Assembly: GCF_016907515.1 (NCBI RefSeq)
Contig: NZ_JAFBBY010000001.1
Span: forward strand, 806,001 to 870,000
DNA length: 64,000 bases
From: Nocardioides nitrophenolicus
GTDB taxonomy: Bacteria; Actinomycetota; Actinomycetes; Propionibacteriales; Nocardioidaceae
Direction: 5' to 3'
In this document: one piece after another, positions 41,574 through 50,305 of the stretch
Position numbering within the stretch: the stretch's first letter is position 1
Layout of the letters: each line of letters opens with the position of its first letter
The notes under the pieces: generated by a model
Seen by the model: only the letters and a program-made list of their open reading frames with translations
Told to the model about the DNA's origin: nothing
Databases searched by the model: none
Translations under genes and position numbers: made by a program

Positions 41574-42656
41574 TCAGCGGCGGCGCAGCGCGCCGAGCAG
41601 GCCCCGCTTGCCGGTGGCCGGCTCGGGGTTCATCGCCACCCGCTGGTCGCGGACCTCGCCGAGCATCACGGCGACGAGATCGGTGGCGACCTCGGCGACC
41701 TCGGCGTCGCTCACCGTGTCCGGCGTACGACGCGCGGGCAGCTCGGCGGGGATCTCCAGGCGGGAGAGGTCCCCGACGACGTCGACGGGATGCGTGCGCA
41801 GGTAGGCCAGCGCGGCCTCGTTGCGCTCGCGGCACTCGGCGATCCGGTCGGGCTGGGGCCAGAACTTCTCGCCGCGGCGCGGGACCAGGCGCTCGTCGGC
41901 GAGGAAGGTGCGGATGAACATGCCGCGGTCGCGCGCGCCACCGAGGGACTTGCGGGCGACGAGGTGCTGGTTGACGCGGCGCAGCACCTCGGCCTCGACC
42001 ACGCCCATGGACTCGTTCGGGAAGGACTGGGTGAGGTCGTAGGCGCCGGCGCGCAGGCCGAGCAGCCCGGCGAAGCGGTGCCAGATCTCCTCGCGCGGGG
42101 CGGTGGTGTCGAGCGGGAGCACGTGGATCCGCTCGTGGGCGACCGCCTCGGCCCAGCGCTGGAGCACCAGGTGGAGGTCGAGGGTGCGCCAGTTCCACAC
42201 CTCCCGCGGGTCGTCGGACACCTCGCGGGAGTAGTCGGACATCGGCGTGGTGCCGCGGTTCTTCAGGCTCTCCTGCCAGCTCGCGGTGAACAGCCCGAGC
42301 AGGTCGCGCGCGGTGATCACGACATGCACCTCGGCGGGAGCCAGCTGCGCCGCCATCCGCCGGGCCTGCTCGGCGCTGGCGGCCGCGAAGAACTCGTGGG
42401 TGATCAGCGCGTCGCCGTCGTGGGACGCGATCTCCGCACGCAGTCGCTCCCAGGCGGTGCGGTGCTCCTCGGACGCCTTGGGGATCCGCGGGTCGTCCCG
42501 GACGATCCGGCTGGTCCACAGGTGGTCGAACCGGCCCAGTCCCGGCAGCAGCACGCCGTCGGCCAGCAGCTGCTCACGCGATCCCCAGACGATGGTCTGG
42601 AGATAGGTCGTTGCCGTCTTGGGCAGCCCGATGTGGACGAAGACGCGACGTGCCAT
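41574..42656 (-). CDS. sulfotransferase family protein
   Basis: This 360-residue cytoplasmic protein begins VFVHIGLPKTATTYLQTIVW, with the 5'-phosphosulfate loop PKTATTYLQ, and has ITARDLLGLFTASWQES as the 3'-phosphate region (Arg and Ser). It should transfer sulfate from PAPS to a carbohydrate or other acceptor. A second sulfotransferase lies at 45435-46481. ATG at 42656 was chosen because the family begins there; an upstream in-frame start at 42725 would run into the next gene. It follows the small coiled-coil gene by 16 bases. Confidence 0.85.
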   Translation of the reverse strand: MARRVFVHIGLPKTATTYLQTIVWGSREQLLADGVLLPGLGRFDHLWTSRIVRDDPRIPKASEEHRTAWERLRAEIASHDGDALITHEFFAAASAEQARRMAAQLAPAEVHVVITARDLLGLFTASWQESLKNRGTTPMSDYSREVSDDPREVWNWRTLDLHLVLQRWAEAVAHERIHVLPLDTTAPREEIWHRFAGLLGLRAGAYDLTQSFPNESMGVVEAEVLRRVNQHLVARKSLGGARDRGMFIRTFLADERLVPRRGEKFWPQPDRIAECRERNEAALAYLRTHPVDVVGDLSRLEIPAELPARRTPDTVSDAEVAEVATDLVAVMLGEVRDQRVAMNPEPATGKRGLLGALRRR

Positions 42657-42672
42657 GACCAGCCGACCCGCC

Positions 42673-42900
42673 TCAGAGACTCTTGTCGAACGCCTCGATC
42701 GCCTCGGCGATCCGGGCCTCGTCACGCTGAGCCAGCGGGATGAGCAGCTCCTGGACGACGTCGACCAGCTCCGCCATCCGCACGTAGTGGCGCTGCAGCT
42801 CGGCGACCTCGGTCTCGAGCTTCTCGATCCGCAGCCGCTGGGCGCGGACGGTGGCGAACAGGTTCCAGCGATTCTGGGTCATCTTCTCTTCTTCACGCAT
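42673..42900 (-). CDS. small coiled-coil protein (DUF6752-like)
   Basis: The 75-residue protein is one long helix (VRAQRLRIEKLETEVAELQR and onward) with heptad spacing, of a type often found beside sulfotransferase and glycosyltransferase genes in Nocardioides and relatives (DUF6752). It may hold partner enzymes together; this is inference. ATG at 42900 or ATG at 42882 are possible starts. It lies seven bases after the LicD-methyltransferase gene and 16 before the sulfotransferase. Confidence 0.7.
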   Translation of the reverse strand: MREEEKMTQNRWNLFATVRAQRLRIEKLETEVAELQRHYVRMAELVDVVQELLIPLAQRDEARIAEAIEAFDKSL

Positions 42901-42907
42901 CGACAAC

Positions 42908-44449
42908 TCACCACTCCGCGACCACGACGGCCCGGCCGGCCCGGCCCGGCGCACCGGGCTCGACGTCCGTGGACAGGACCGATCCCCCGAACCGCCCGAT
43001 CGACGCGAGGACCTCGTCGAGGGAGACAGGATACAAACCCGCGTCGGCCTCGCCCTCGCCCGTCGCGAACTCGGCGTGCAGCCGGCCGCCACCGCGCAGC
43101 GTCATCGCGGCGAAGCGCAGCAGCCCCTCGCGACCACGGTCGGTCGTCGCGTCGAGCACGTGGCGCGCGAGCATCGCCCGCGGCCCGTCCTGGCGAGCCA
43201 CCCGGGCGCCCTCGCCGAGGACCGAGCGGAGCTGGGTGAGGCTGATCATCCGCACGTCGAGCGCATGCCCCTCGCGGCCGGCGACCCGGCCGGCCTTGCG
43301 CAGGGTCAGCGGGACGTAGTCGTAGGCGGTGGTGCGGAAGCCGGCGCGGGCGAGGTGCAGCGCGTCGCTGCCCCGCCCGGCGCCGACGTCGAGGACATGG
43401 GTGCCCGCGGCGGTGTCGGCGGCGAGCCGGAGGGCGAGCGCGGACGCCGGCGCGTTGACGTCTCCCTTGCGGTGCGCCTGGTCGGTCTGCCAGTCGCGGC
43501 GGTACGGTGAGAGTCCGCGGAACCAGCTGTCGAGGCGCGCCTTGACCCGCGGGGAGGTCTCGAACTTGAACGCCGGGTCGGGCACCCTCCAGTGCGGGCC
43601 GTACATCGCCTCGAGCAGCCGTTCGGGCTCCGCCGGGGCGGGGAACTCGTGGCCGGCGAGGGTCACCGTCGAGAGCGGGAGGATCCACTCCTCACGGAAC
43701 TCCACTCCCACCTCCCCCATCAGGTAGAGCCTGCCGTCGCCGGCGAAGAAGCCACCGAACAGGTCGAGGCCGCGGACCGACCCGTCGCTCTCCTCGACGT
43801 CGATCCGGAACGCCGCGCCGCTGTAGCGGAAGGTGGCCATGCCCCGCCGGGTCAGCGCGCGCTGGAGCCGGAACGACTCGCGGACGACGTCGACCGGAGA
43901 GGTGTGCCGCGAGACGTAGCCGAGGTCGGCGTCGGAGTCGTGACCGAGGAAGTCCTGCTCCCGGACCGCGCCGAGGAGCGTGCCGTACGCCGGGAACGCC
44001 GCGATCCCCTCGTCGTCGAGGATCGAGATGACCAGGTGCATGGCCTCGAGCAGCGGCTCGAGCTGGTCGCCGCTGCGGACCGAGAACTCGGGGTGGAAGC
44101 GGCCGGACTTGTCGAGCGCGATCGGCAGGCCGGACTTGTTGACGAAGGCGATCCGCTCCTCGGCCGTGCCGAAGCGGGTCTCCGCGTCGTGGAGGACCGT
44201 GCCGGCGACGTGGTCGCGCACCGCGAGGCGGGTCGCTCCGTCGAGGAAGCGCACCATCCGCTCCGGCCAGGCGATCCGGCGCTCGCCGGGCAGCTCTGGA
44301 TCGAGCTCCTCGGTGTCGCGCACCGACCAGAACGACCAGATCCGGCGCTCGTCGAAGAGCACGTCGAGGGCACGGTCCTCCTCGACGCCGGTGAGCACCA
44401 GGCCGGCGGCGTCGGCGGACCGCACGGCCGGGCCGGACGGGTTGGTCAT
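42908..44449 (-). CDS. LicD-like transferase fused to a methyltransferase
   Basis: The 513-residue protein has a LicD/fukutin-type nucleotidyltransferase fold at about residues 125-310 (FPAYGTLLGAVREQDFLGHD SDADLGYV, the Asp pair binding metal). A class I SAM methyltransferase follows at about 345-510, with motif I HVLDVGAGRGSDALHLARAG. LicD proteins add phosphorylated groups such as phosphocholine to cell-surface glycans; here an added methyl group is likely. No signal peptide. It lies within the sulfotransferase cluster, 12 bases after the broken glycosyltransferase. Confidence 0.82.
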   Translation of the reverse strand: MTNPSGPAVRSADAAGLVLTGVEEDRALDVLFDERRIWSFWSVRDTEELDPELPGERRIAWPERMVRFLDGATRLAVRDHVAGTVLHDAETRFGTAEERIAFVNKSGLPIALDKSGRFHPEFSVRSGDQLEPLLEAMHLVISILDDEGIAAFPAYGTLLGAVREQDFLGHDSDADLGYVSRHTSPVDVVRESFRLQRALTRRGMATFRYSGAAFRIDVEESDGSVRGLDLFGGFFAGDGRLYLMGEVGVEFREEWILPLSTVTLAGHEFPAPAEPERLLEAMYGPHWRVPDPAFKFETSPRVKARLDSWFRGLSPYRRDWQTDQAHRKGDVNAPASALALRLAADTAAGTHVLDVGAGRGSDALHLARAGFRTTAYDYVPLTLRKAGRVAGREGHALDVRMISLTQLRSVLGEGARVARQDGPRAMLARHVLDATTDRGREGLLRFAAMTLRGGGRLHAEFATGEGEADAGLYPVSLDEVLASIGRFGGSVLSTDVEPGAPGRAGRAVVVAEW

Positions 44450-44461
44450 GGGGTCATGCTG

Positions 44462-45438
44462 TCAGACGAGCCGGCGCAGCTCGTCGGGGATGCGGACGTA
44501 CGGCGGCTTCACCAGTGCGAGGTGCTGGCCGGCACCGGTGGCCCGCCACAGCTCGCCCTCGTGCTGCACGATCGCGGCCAGCTTCTTCGGCCCCGGCCGG
44601 AACCTGCCGAGCTCGTCGGCCGCCACGGCCTGCTCGAGCTGGGCCGAGCCGGTGCGCAGCGCCTCGACGATCTCGTCGGTGGGCTTGCTCCAGCTCGACT
44701 TCAGCGCGCGCCCCTCGACGACGGCCGCCTGGTGACGGCGCTCGGCGAGCAGCTCGAGCTGAGCGAGATCGGCGAACTTCAGGTGGAACATGAACAGGTC
44801 GGGGTCCGGCGCGAACGGGTGCTTGATGCCGTGGGAGGCGTGTCCCCAGTCGGCGTCGACCCACTTCAGGGCGGGCTTGCACATCAGGGGGTGAACCGGG
44901 CGAACTCGCGCTGGCTCAGCAGCGAGGGCGCGTCGAAGTCGAGCTCGGGCTCCACGCCGATGCGGTGCACGACGTTGTAGCCGAGCACCCCGGCGACGTC
45001 GGTCCCGCGGCGGGCCGCGGCGAAGTGGCGCAGCGAGGCGTGCCGGGCGGGGTCGGCGACCACGAACTCGTCGGCGTCGGCGAGCAGCACCGCGTCGTAG
45101 GCGAAGAGCAGGGACTTCGCCAGCCCGCTCAGGATGCCCATCCGGGACGGTTCGAAGGTGTACTTGTCGAGGTACGGCAGCCGCAGCACCGTGCACGGCA
45201 GGTCGTCGGTCGAGCCGTCGACGCTGTGGTCGTCGATCACGAACACGTCGTCGGCGCCGACCTGGCGCTGGTAGTGGTCCACCCAGCGGCGCAGCACCGG
45301 ACCGCTGTCGCGGGTCATCGTGATGACCGCGACCCGGGGCAGGCCGTCACCCGAGGGCCGGTCGGTGGTGGCGCGGGCCGGCTCGGGGCCCGGGGCGCCT
45401 GCGGTCGCGCCCGTCTCGCGGCGTCCACGCCACTTCAT
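44462..45438 (-). pseudogene. family-2-like glycosyltransferase split by a one-base frameshift
   Basis: The N-terminal part (45438-44884, 184 residues, start ATG overlapping the upstream sulfotransferase stop) carries VAVITMTRDSGPVLRRWVDH, VIDDHSVDGSTDD and the metal motif LLADADEFVV, and ends abruptly at FARFTP-stop. The C-terminal part (44884-44462, 140 codons from an ATG that overlaps that stop) begins MCKPALKWVDADWGHASHG, which is the expected continuation of the family. One extra C in the run of five at 44887-44891 would join them as FTPLMCKP into a normal protein of about 325 residues. It may be a true mutation, a slippage switch or a sequencing error. If active it would add a sugar to the surface glycan. 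Confidence 0.82.
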
Positions 45439-46481
45439 GCCTGCTCCTCCCCCGCACCGCGTCCGGCGGTGCTCCACTTGGTGAGGGCGACCTGGAGCCC
45501 GTCGAGCGCGGCCGCCAGCACCTCCTCCGTCGGTACGTCGGCCGGCTGGAGCCCGGGGACGGCGCGTGGGCGCAGCTCGTCGAGGTCGCCGACGACGCGG
45601 TGCTTGCCCTTGCGCAGCCGGGCGACCTGCTCCTCGCCCTTGGTGCGCGCCCAGGGGTCGTCGTACCCCAGCCGCTGGCCGCCGCCCGAGCGCAGGGAGA
45701 GGCCCCGCTTGGCGAGCTGGTGCTTCACCAGACGGTCGTAGAACGCGGGCAGCTCGCCCTTGCCGCTCGGCCGGAACCGGCGGTTGAGCTCGAGCAGCAG
45801 CAGCGCGCTGGGCAGGTCGATGCTCGGGTTGCTGCGGACGTCGAGGGCGATGCCCTGCGGGTCGATGCCGACGGCCTCGGCGAACCGGCGCCACAGCAGG
45901 TCGCCGGGCGCCCCCGCCGGCGGCACGGTGACCAGGCTGAGCGCCCCCCTGTCGAGCCCCTTGGCCCAGCGTCCCGCGATCGCGGGCACGTCCTGATGGC
46001 GCCAGAACCGGGTCGCGGACGGGGTCAGGTCCTTGCGCGCGCCGAGCGCGGCGACGTAGTCGGTCCAGCCGACGACCCCACCGTTCTGCACCGACTCCAG
46101 CCACATGGCGGGCACGTTGCGCGCCAGGTCGCGACAGGTCACCACCGCCTCGACCCGGCTCTCGGGGAAGGTCTTGCGGATCCGCTGGATCTGTCGCTCG
46201 TCGCGCGGCGCGAGGTACTCCATCGAGACCACGGCGGTGCCGGGCCAGGCCCGGATCTCGTCGACGAGCTGCTGCCAGATCCCGTCGGACGGCATCGGCG
46301 GCTGCCCGGGGCCGCCGAAGGCGATCAGCTCCTTGACCGCCCGGACCTGGCGCCGCCAGCGCCGCCCGGGGAAGAGCACGCCCCGCTCGGCCAGCTCGGC
46401 CTTGTTCTCGCCGAGCACGTTCTGCAGGAAGCTGGTCCCCGACTTCATGGTGCCGACGTGCAGCACCACCCGCTGCGCCAT
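45435..46481 (-). CDS. sulfotransferase family protein
   Basis: The 348-residue cytoplasmic protein starts VVLHVGTMKSGTSFLQNVLG, with the PAPS-binding loop MKSGTSFLQ, and has VVTCRDLARNVPAMWLESVQ as the 3'-phosphate region. It is related to, but clearly different from, the sulfotransferase at 41574-42656, suggesting two different acceptor positions. Its stop overlaps the glycosyltransferase start by four bases. Confidence 0.87.
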   Translation of the reverse strand: MAQRVVLHVGTMKSGTSFLQNVLGENKAELAERGVLFPGRRWRRQVRAVKELIAFGGPGQPPMPSDGIWQQLVDEIRAWPGTAVVSMEYLAPRDERQIQRIRKTFPESRVEAVVTCRDLARNVPAMWLESVQNGGVVGWTDYVAALGARKDLTPSATRFWRHQDVPAIAGRWAKGLDRGALSLVTVPPAGAPGDLLWRRFAEAVGIDPQGIALDVRSNPSIDLPSALLLLELNRRFRPSGKGELPAFYDRLVKHQLAKRGLSLRSGGGQRLGYDDPWARTKGEEQVARLRKGKHRVVGDLDELRPRAVPGLQPADVPTEEVLAAALDGLQVALTKWSTAGRGAGEEQA

Positions 46482-46567
46482 GTACGCCCTCTCGGTCTCT
46501 CAGGTCCTGGCGGCCGAAGCCCGGGCCGCCGCCTCTCGGCAGCGACCCGGGCCCGGGATCCGCGTCG

Positions 46568-47956
46568 TCAGTTCAGCTCGGCCTCGAGCTCGTGGAACGG
46601 GTAGTCCTTCGGGCCGAGGTACTCGCTGCCCGGCTTGATCCGCACCTGCGGGTCCGGGTCGGCGGAGTTGACGTAGTTGGCCAGTGTCCGCGGCGCGGTG
46701 TTGTAGATCATGTCGACCCAGTCGGCGTACTTGGCGGCCATCGGGGCGTCGTCCCAGAAGATCAGGTCGTGCTCGTCGGAGAACCAGCCGAGCTGGGTCC
46801 AGTTCTCGCTGCTGGAGAGCACCGCCGTCGCGTTGGGGTTGCCGTCGAGGTTGCCCTGTACCGAGAGGCCCTTGAGGTGGACGTAGCGGTCCTTGAACTT
46901 GTTGGCCGTCGCGCCGGTGATGTAGACCATCTGCTTCGCCGGGACCGGGGCCAGGATGCTGCGGATCTTGCCCGACATCATCATGAAGACCACCCGGACG
47001 TCACAGCCCTGGGAGTGCAGCTCGCGGACCTTGCGCGCGATCCGGGCACCGCGCTCGTCGCCCCACACCGCGTTGGCCACGCGCACCTTCGTGCGGCCGT
47101 TGGCGGTGTTGGCGGCGCCATTGCACTGGACCTTGTTGAGGACCCGCAGCGGCGGGTCGACCTGGTCGCGGTGCGGCGCGAACTGCGTGGTGATGGTGGA
47201 GCCCGGGGTGGTGGTGCTGGGCACGGTGAACTGCAGGGAGGGGAAGCTCTTGTCCTTCTTGGCCTGCTCCCACATGGTCATCCAGCCGTCGTAGAGGGCC
47301 TGGTTGTCGGTGACCGTGGTCCAGTCGTTGAACTGCTGGACGGCGGCGGCGCCGGTGAAGTTGCCGGAGCCCTGCATCACGATCCAGCTCGTGGCGCCGG
47401 ACTTGCTGACCAGCATCATCTTGTTGTGCATCGCGCCGCCCTTGCCGCGGCAGGTGGCCGAGCAGGTGCGGATCCAGCTACGCAGCTCCTTGGGGCGGTC
47501 GGCGTTGCCCTTCTTGAGCGCCCGGCTCAGGATGCCGTAGGAGCGGTGGGAGCCCTGGGCCTTGGCCAGGCCGCGGGCCATGATGATCTGGACCGAGACG
47601 CCGCGCTTGTGGGCCGCGATCATCTTGCCGGCGAGCAGGGGCGAGTCGAAGTTCCAGGTCATCAGCCGGACGGTCTGACCGCCCTCGACGTTCTTGAGCG
47701 TCTTGATGATCTTGCGCTGGATCGCGCCGCGCTTCTTGGCCTTGAACGGGTGGTTGAAGGTGATGCCGGGCGTGACGACGTAGGCCGGGTTCGGCTGCTT
47801 CTTCGCCGCGACCGTGGCGGCGACCGGAGCGGCGTCGGCCCGGGTCAGGCCGCCCTGGGCGGCGACCAGGAGGCCCGCGGCGACGAGCAGCGCGGCGAGC
47901 GCGGCCACCCCTCTCGTCCGACCTGCTGTCGACGGGGTCCCCCACACATTCGCCAC
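46568..47956 (-). CDS. secreted phospholipase D-like protein
   Basis: The 462-residue exported protein has a signal peptide (GVAALAALLVAAGLLVAAQG) and two PLD half-domains. The first active motif is AMHNKMMLVSK followed by GSGNFTGAA, and the second is RYVHLKGLSV followed by SSENWTQLG. Both HxK pairs are kept, while the Asp of HxKx4D is Ser and Gln. Such proteins cleave phosphodiesters in lipids, nucleic acid or teichoic-acid-like polymers. The start is GTG at 47956 with TAGGAG seven bases ahead. Confidence 0.88.
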   Translation of the reverse strand: MANVWGTPSTAGRTRGVAALAALLVAAGLLVAAQGGLTRADAAPVAATVAAKKQPNPAYVVTPGITFNHPFKAKKRGAIQRKIIKTLKNVEGGQTVRLMTWNFDSPLLAGKMIAAHKRGVSVQIIMARGLAKAQGSHRSYGILSRALKKGNADRPKELRSWIRTCSATCRGKGGAMHNKMMLVSKSGATSWIVMQGSGNFTGAAAVQQFNDWTTVTDNQALYDGWMTMWEQAKKDKSFPSLQFTVPSTTTPGSTITTQFAPHRDQVDPPLRVLNKVQCNGAANTANGRTKVRVANAVWGDERGARIARKVRELHSQGCDVRVVFMMMSGKIRSILAPVPAKQMVYITGATANKFKDRYVHLKGLSVQGNLDGNPNATAVLSSSENWTQLGWFSDEHDLIFWDDAPMAAKYADWVDMIYNTAPRTLANYVNSADPDPQVRIKPGSEYLGPKDYPFHELEAELN

Positions 47957-48052
47957 GACCTGACTCCTACCACTTCACCCGAGAATTGACCGGGTTCCGA
48001 ACGGGCACATCCCCTTCGGGAGGCAGGCGGCTCTCGACCCTTTGACGCGGGC

Positions 48053-48058
48053 ACTATA
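48053..48058 (-). promoter_or_regulatory. candidate -10 box of the PLD gene
   Basis: On the minus strand TATAGT would start a transcript with a leader of about 90 bases. A convincing -35 was not found. The remaining 47957-48111 gap holds no other element. Confidence 0.35.
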
Positions 48059-48111
48059 CCCGCCAGGTGCGGCTGAAACCCGCCGCACACGGCCCCGCCG
48101 TTCGCGTCTTG

Positions 48112-49239
48112 TCAGTCGGTCTCGCCGGGCGCGCCGGGGGTGCCGGGGGTGCCGGAGCTGCCGGGATCGCGTGGCTTGGCCTTCGCGTCGCCCGTGCACT
48201 TCTCGGTCTTGATCCCGCCCAGGGTGAACTCGGAGCGCACCGGCAGGTGGTCGGAGCCGCCCGCCGGCATCACGACCGAGCTGGTCGCGGTGAGGTCGGG
48301 ACCGCCGTACAGCAGGTAGTCGATGCGGGTCCGCGGCTTGCCGGCCGGGTGGGTCGCGCCACCACCGCTGCCGGCCACCACGAAGCTGTCGCTGAGCCGC
48401 GAACTGAGGATCCGCTCCGGGCCGGAGTTGGGCCAGGTGTTCATGTCGCCGCCGAGGATCTTCGGTCGCGGGTCGGCGGCCAGGATGCTCGAGATCCGGG
48501 TGGCCTGGGCGGTGCGGATGTTGGCGGAGGTGTTGTCGAGGTGGGTGCTGTAGATGCTGACCTCGACGCCCTCGACGTCGATCACGACGTGCAGCAGCCC
48601 GCGCGGCTGGGCGCGGCCGATGTTGGGCAGCGGGGTGTTCTCCGAGGAGAGGATCGGGTACTTCGAGACGACGGCGGTGCCGTAGAGGCCGTCACCGAAG
48701 GTGACATTGCGGCCGAAGGCGGAGCCCCACCCGCCGAGTCGCTCGGCGAACCAGCCCGCCTGGTCGACGCTGCCGGTGCTGCGCCGCTTGTAGTCGACCT
48801 CCTGCAGCAGGATCACGGTCGCCTTCGACTGCTGCATCACGCCGAGCAGGCGCTCGAGGCTGCCGGCACGGGCCGACTTGATGTTGTAGGAGAGCGCGGT
48901 GAACTGGGTGGTGCCGATCTGGGCCCGGCACACCAGCTGGGCGGACTTGCGCTCGGCCTCCATCGCCAGGGGCGGGACGAGCACGCCTCCGGTGTCGGTC
49001 GGCACCGGCGCCGTGGGCGTGACCGGGTCGCCGACGTCGGTCGCCCTCGGGGCGGCGGACTCGCGCCGGCCCTCGTGGGCCACCTGCGGATCGGGGGCGT
49101 CGGGCGGGAAGATCAGCGAGACGCTCAGCCCGGCGAGCACGACCACGACGGCCACCAGGGTGACGACCATGTCGACGGAGGAGACGGCAGGGCCCAGCCG
49201 CTTGCCCGCGCGGGCACCCCGCTTCCCCTGCTCCTCCAC
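48112..49239 (-). CDS. membrane-anchored EEP family protein
   Basis: The 375-residue protein has a basic start, one membrane helix or signal anchor (DMVVTLVAVVVVLAGLSVSL), a Pro/Thr-rich stalk and an EEP domain with ALSYNIKSA, ILLQEVDYK, ILGGDMNTWP and GGSDHLPVRS, all catalytic positions present. It is closest in type to sphingomyelinase/DNase-like secreted hydrolases, but the substrate is open. GTG at 49239 was chosen because a basic N-terminus follows directly; the ribosome binding site is poor. It is divergent from the FGE gene by 67 bases. Confidence 0.83.
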   Translation of the reverse strand: MEEQGKRGARAGKRLGPAVSSVDMVVTLVAVVVVLAGLSVSLIFPPDAPDPQVAHEGRRESAAPRATDVGDPVTPTAPVPTDTGGVLVPPLAMEAERKSAQLVCRAQIGTTQFTALSYNIKSARAGSLERLLGVMQQSKATVILLQEVDYKRRSTGSVDQAGWFAERLGGWGSAFGRNVTFGDGLYGTAVVSKYPILSSENTPLPNIGRAQPRGLLHVVIDVEGVEVSIYSTHLDNTSANIRTAQATRISSILAADPRPKILGGDMNTWPNSGPERILSSRLSDSFVVAGSGGGATHPAGKPRTRIDYLLYGGPDLTATSSVVMPAGGSDHLPVRSEFTLGGIKTEKCTGDAKAKPRDPGSSGTPGTPGAPGETD

Positions 49240-49306
49240 GCCGGAATGGTAGACGACGACGCGGCGGCGCCGGGCTTCTTCGCTCCCTGGGGCACACTGG
49301 ACGGCG

Positions 49307-50305
49307 ATGCCCACCCAGTCACCCGGCCCGCGCCCGTGCTGCGTCCCCGCGGGAGCCCCCACGGGAGCCCCCGCGACCACACCGGTCACGGTCGGCGGCG
49401 CCGGGCGCGGGACGGACCCGGTCCCGCTGGCCGTGATCCCCGGCGGCGCCGCCGCCCTCGGCGACCACTTCGGCGACGGGTACGCCGGCGACGGCGAGGG
49501 CCCGGTGCACGAGGTGGAGCTGTCGGCCTTCCGGCTCGGCACCACCACGGTGACGAACGCCGCGTTCGCCGCGTTCGTCGAGGCGACCGGCCACCGCACC
49601 ACCGCCGAGGCCGAGGGATACTCCGCGGTCTTCCACACCGACGTCGCGGCCACCGTCGCCGACGTCCTGGGCTACTCCCCCGCCACGCCGTGGTGGGTCG
49701 GGGTGCGCGGCGCCGACTGGCGCCACCCCGAGGGTCCGCGCTCCGGCGTCGACGAGCGCGCCGACCACCCCGTCGTCCACGTCTCCCACGACGACGCCCT
49801 CGCCTACGCCCGCTGGGCGGGGCGCCGCCTCCCCACCGAGGCGGAGTGGGAGTACGCCGCCCGCGGCGGCCTGGCCGGCCGGCGCTACCCGTGGGGCGAC
49901 GAGCTGATGGCGGGCGACTCCTGGCAGGTCAACATCTTCCAGGGCGAGTTCCCGGCCACGAACACCGCCGACGACGGCTGGACGACGACCGCGCCGGTGA
50001 CGGCGTACCAGGCCAACGGCTACGGCCTGCACCAGATGGTCGGCAACGTCTGGGAGTGGTGCGCGGACTGGTTCGACCCGGCGGCGTACGGCACCCGCGA
50101 GCGGCTCGATCCGCGCGGACCCGCGAATGGTACGGTCCGCGTGATGCGCGGGGGCTCGTTCCTGTGCCACGACTCGTACTGCAACCGCTACCGGGTCGCC
50201 GCCCGCTCGGCGGCTCCGCCGGACTCCACGGCCTCGAACCTCGGCTTCCGCTGTGCCGCGGACGTCGTCCCCGACCGCCCCGTCGAGAAGGAGAACCTCG
50301 CGTGA
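49307..50305 (+). CDS. formylglycine-generating enzyme
   Basis: The 332-residue protein has the FGE/SUMF1 fold (FRLGTTTVTNAAFAAFVEAT, RRLPTEAEWEYAARGG, GNVWEWCADWFDP) and, decisive for true FGE, the copper-binding cysteine pair Cys287 and Cys292 in GGSFLCHDSYCNRYRVAARS, ending NLGFRCA. It oxidises the active-site cysteine of sulfatases to formylglycine using oxygen. Its stop overlaps the start of a Cys-type sulfatase, which is surely its client. Confidence 0.94.
   Translation: MPTQSPGPRPCCVPAGAPTGAPATTPVTVGGAGRGTDPVPLAVIPGGAAALGDHFGDGYAGDGEGPVHEVELSAFRLGTTTVTNAAFAAFVEATGHRTTAEAEGYSAVFHTDVAATVADVLGYSPATPWWVGVRGADWRHPEGPRSGVDERADHPVVHVSHDDALAYARWAGRRLPTEAEWEYAARGGLAGRRYPWGDELMAGDSWQVNIFQGEFPATNTADDGWTTTAPVTAYQANGYGLHQMVGNVWEWCADWFDPAAYGTRERLDPRGPANGTVRVMRGGSFLCHDSYCNRYRVAARSAAPPDSTASNLGFRCAADVVPDRPVEKENLA

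Noticed and set aside
49307..50305. Ergothioneine-type sulfoxide synthase instead of FGE
   Set aside because: The Cys pair (Cys287, Cys292) specific to FGE is present and the gene overlaps a Cys-type sulfatase; no DinB-like domain or histidine betaine pathway genes are present.
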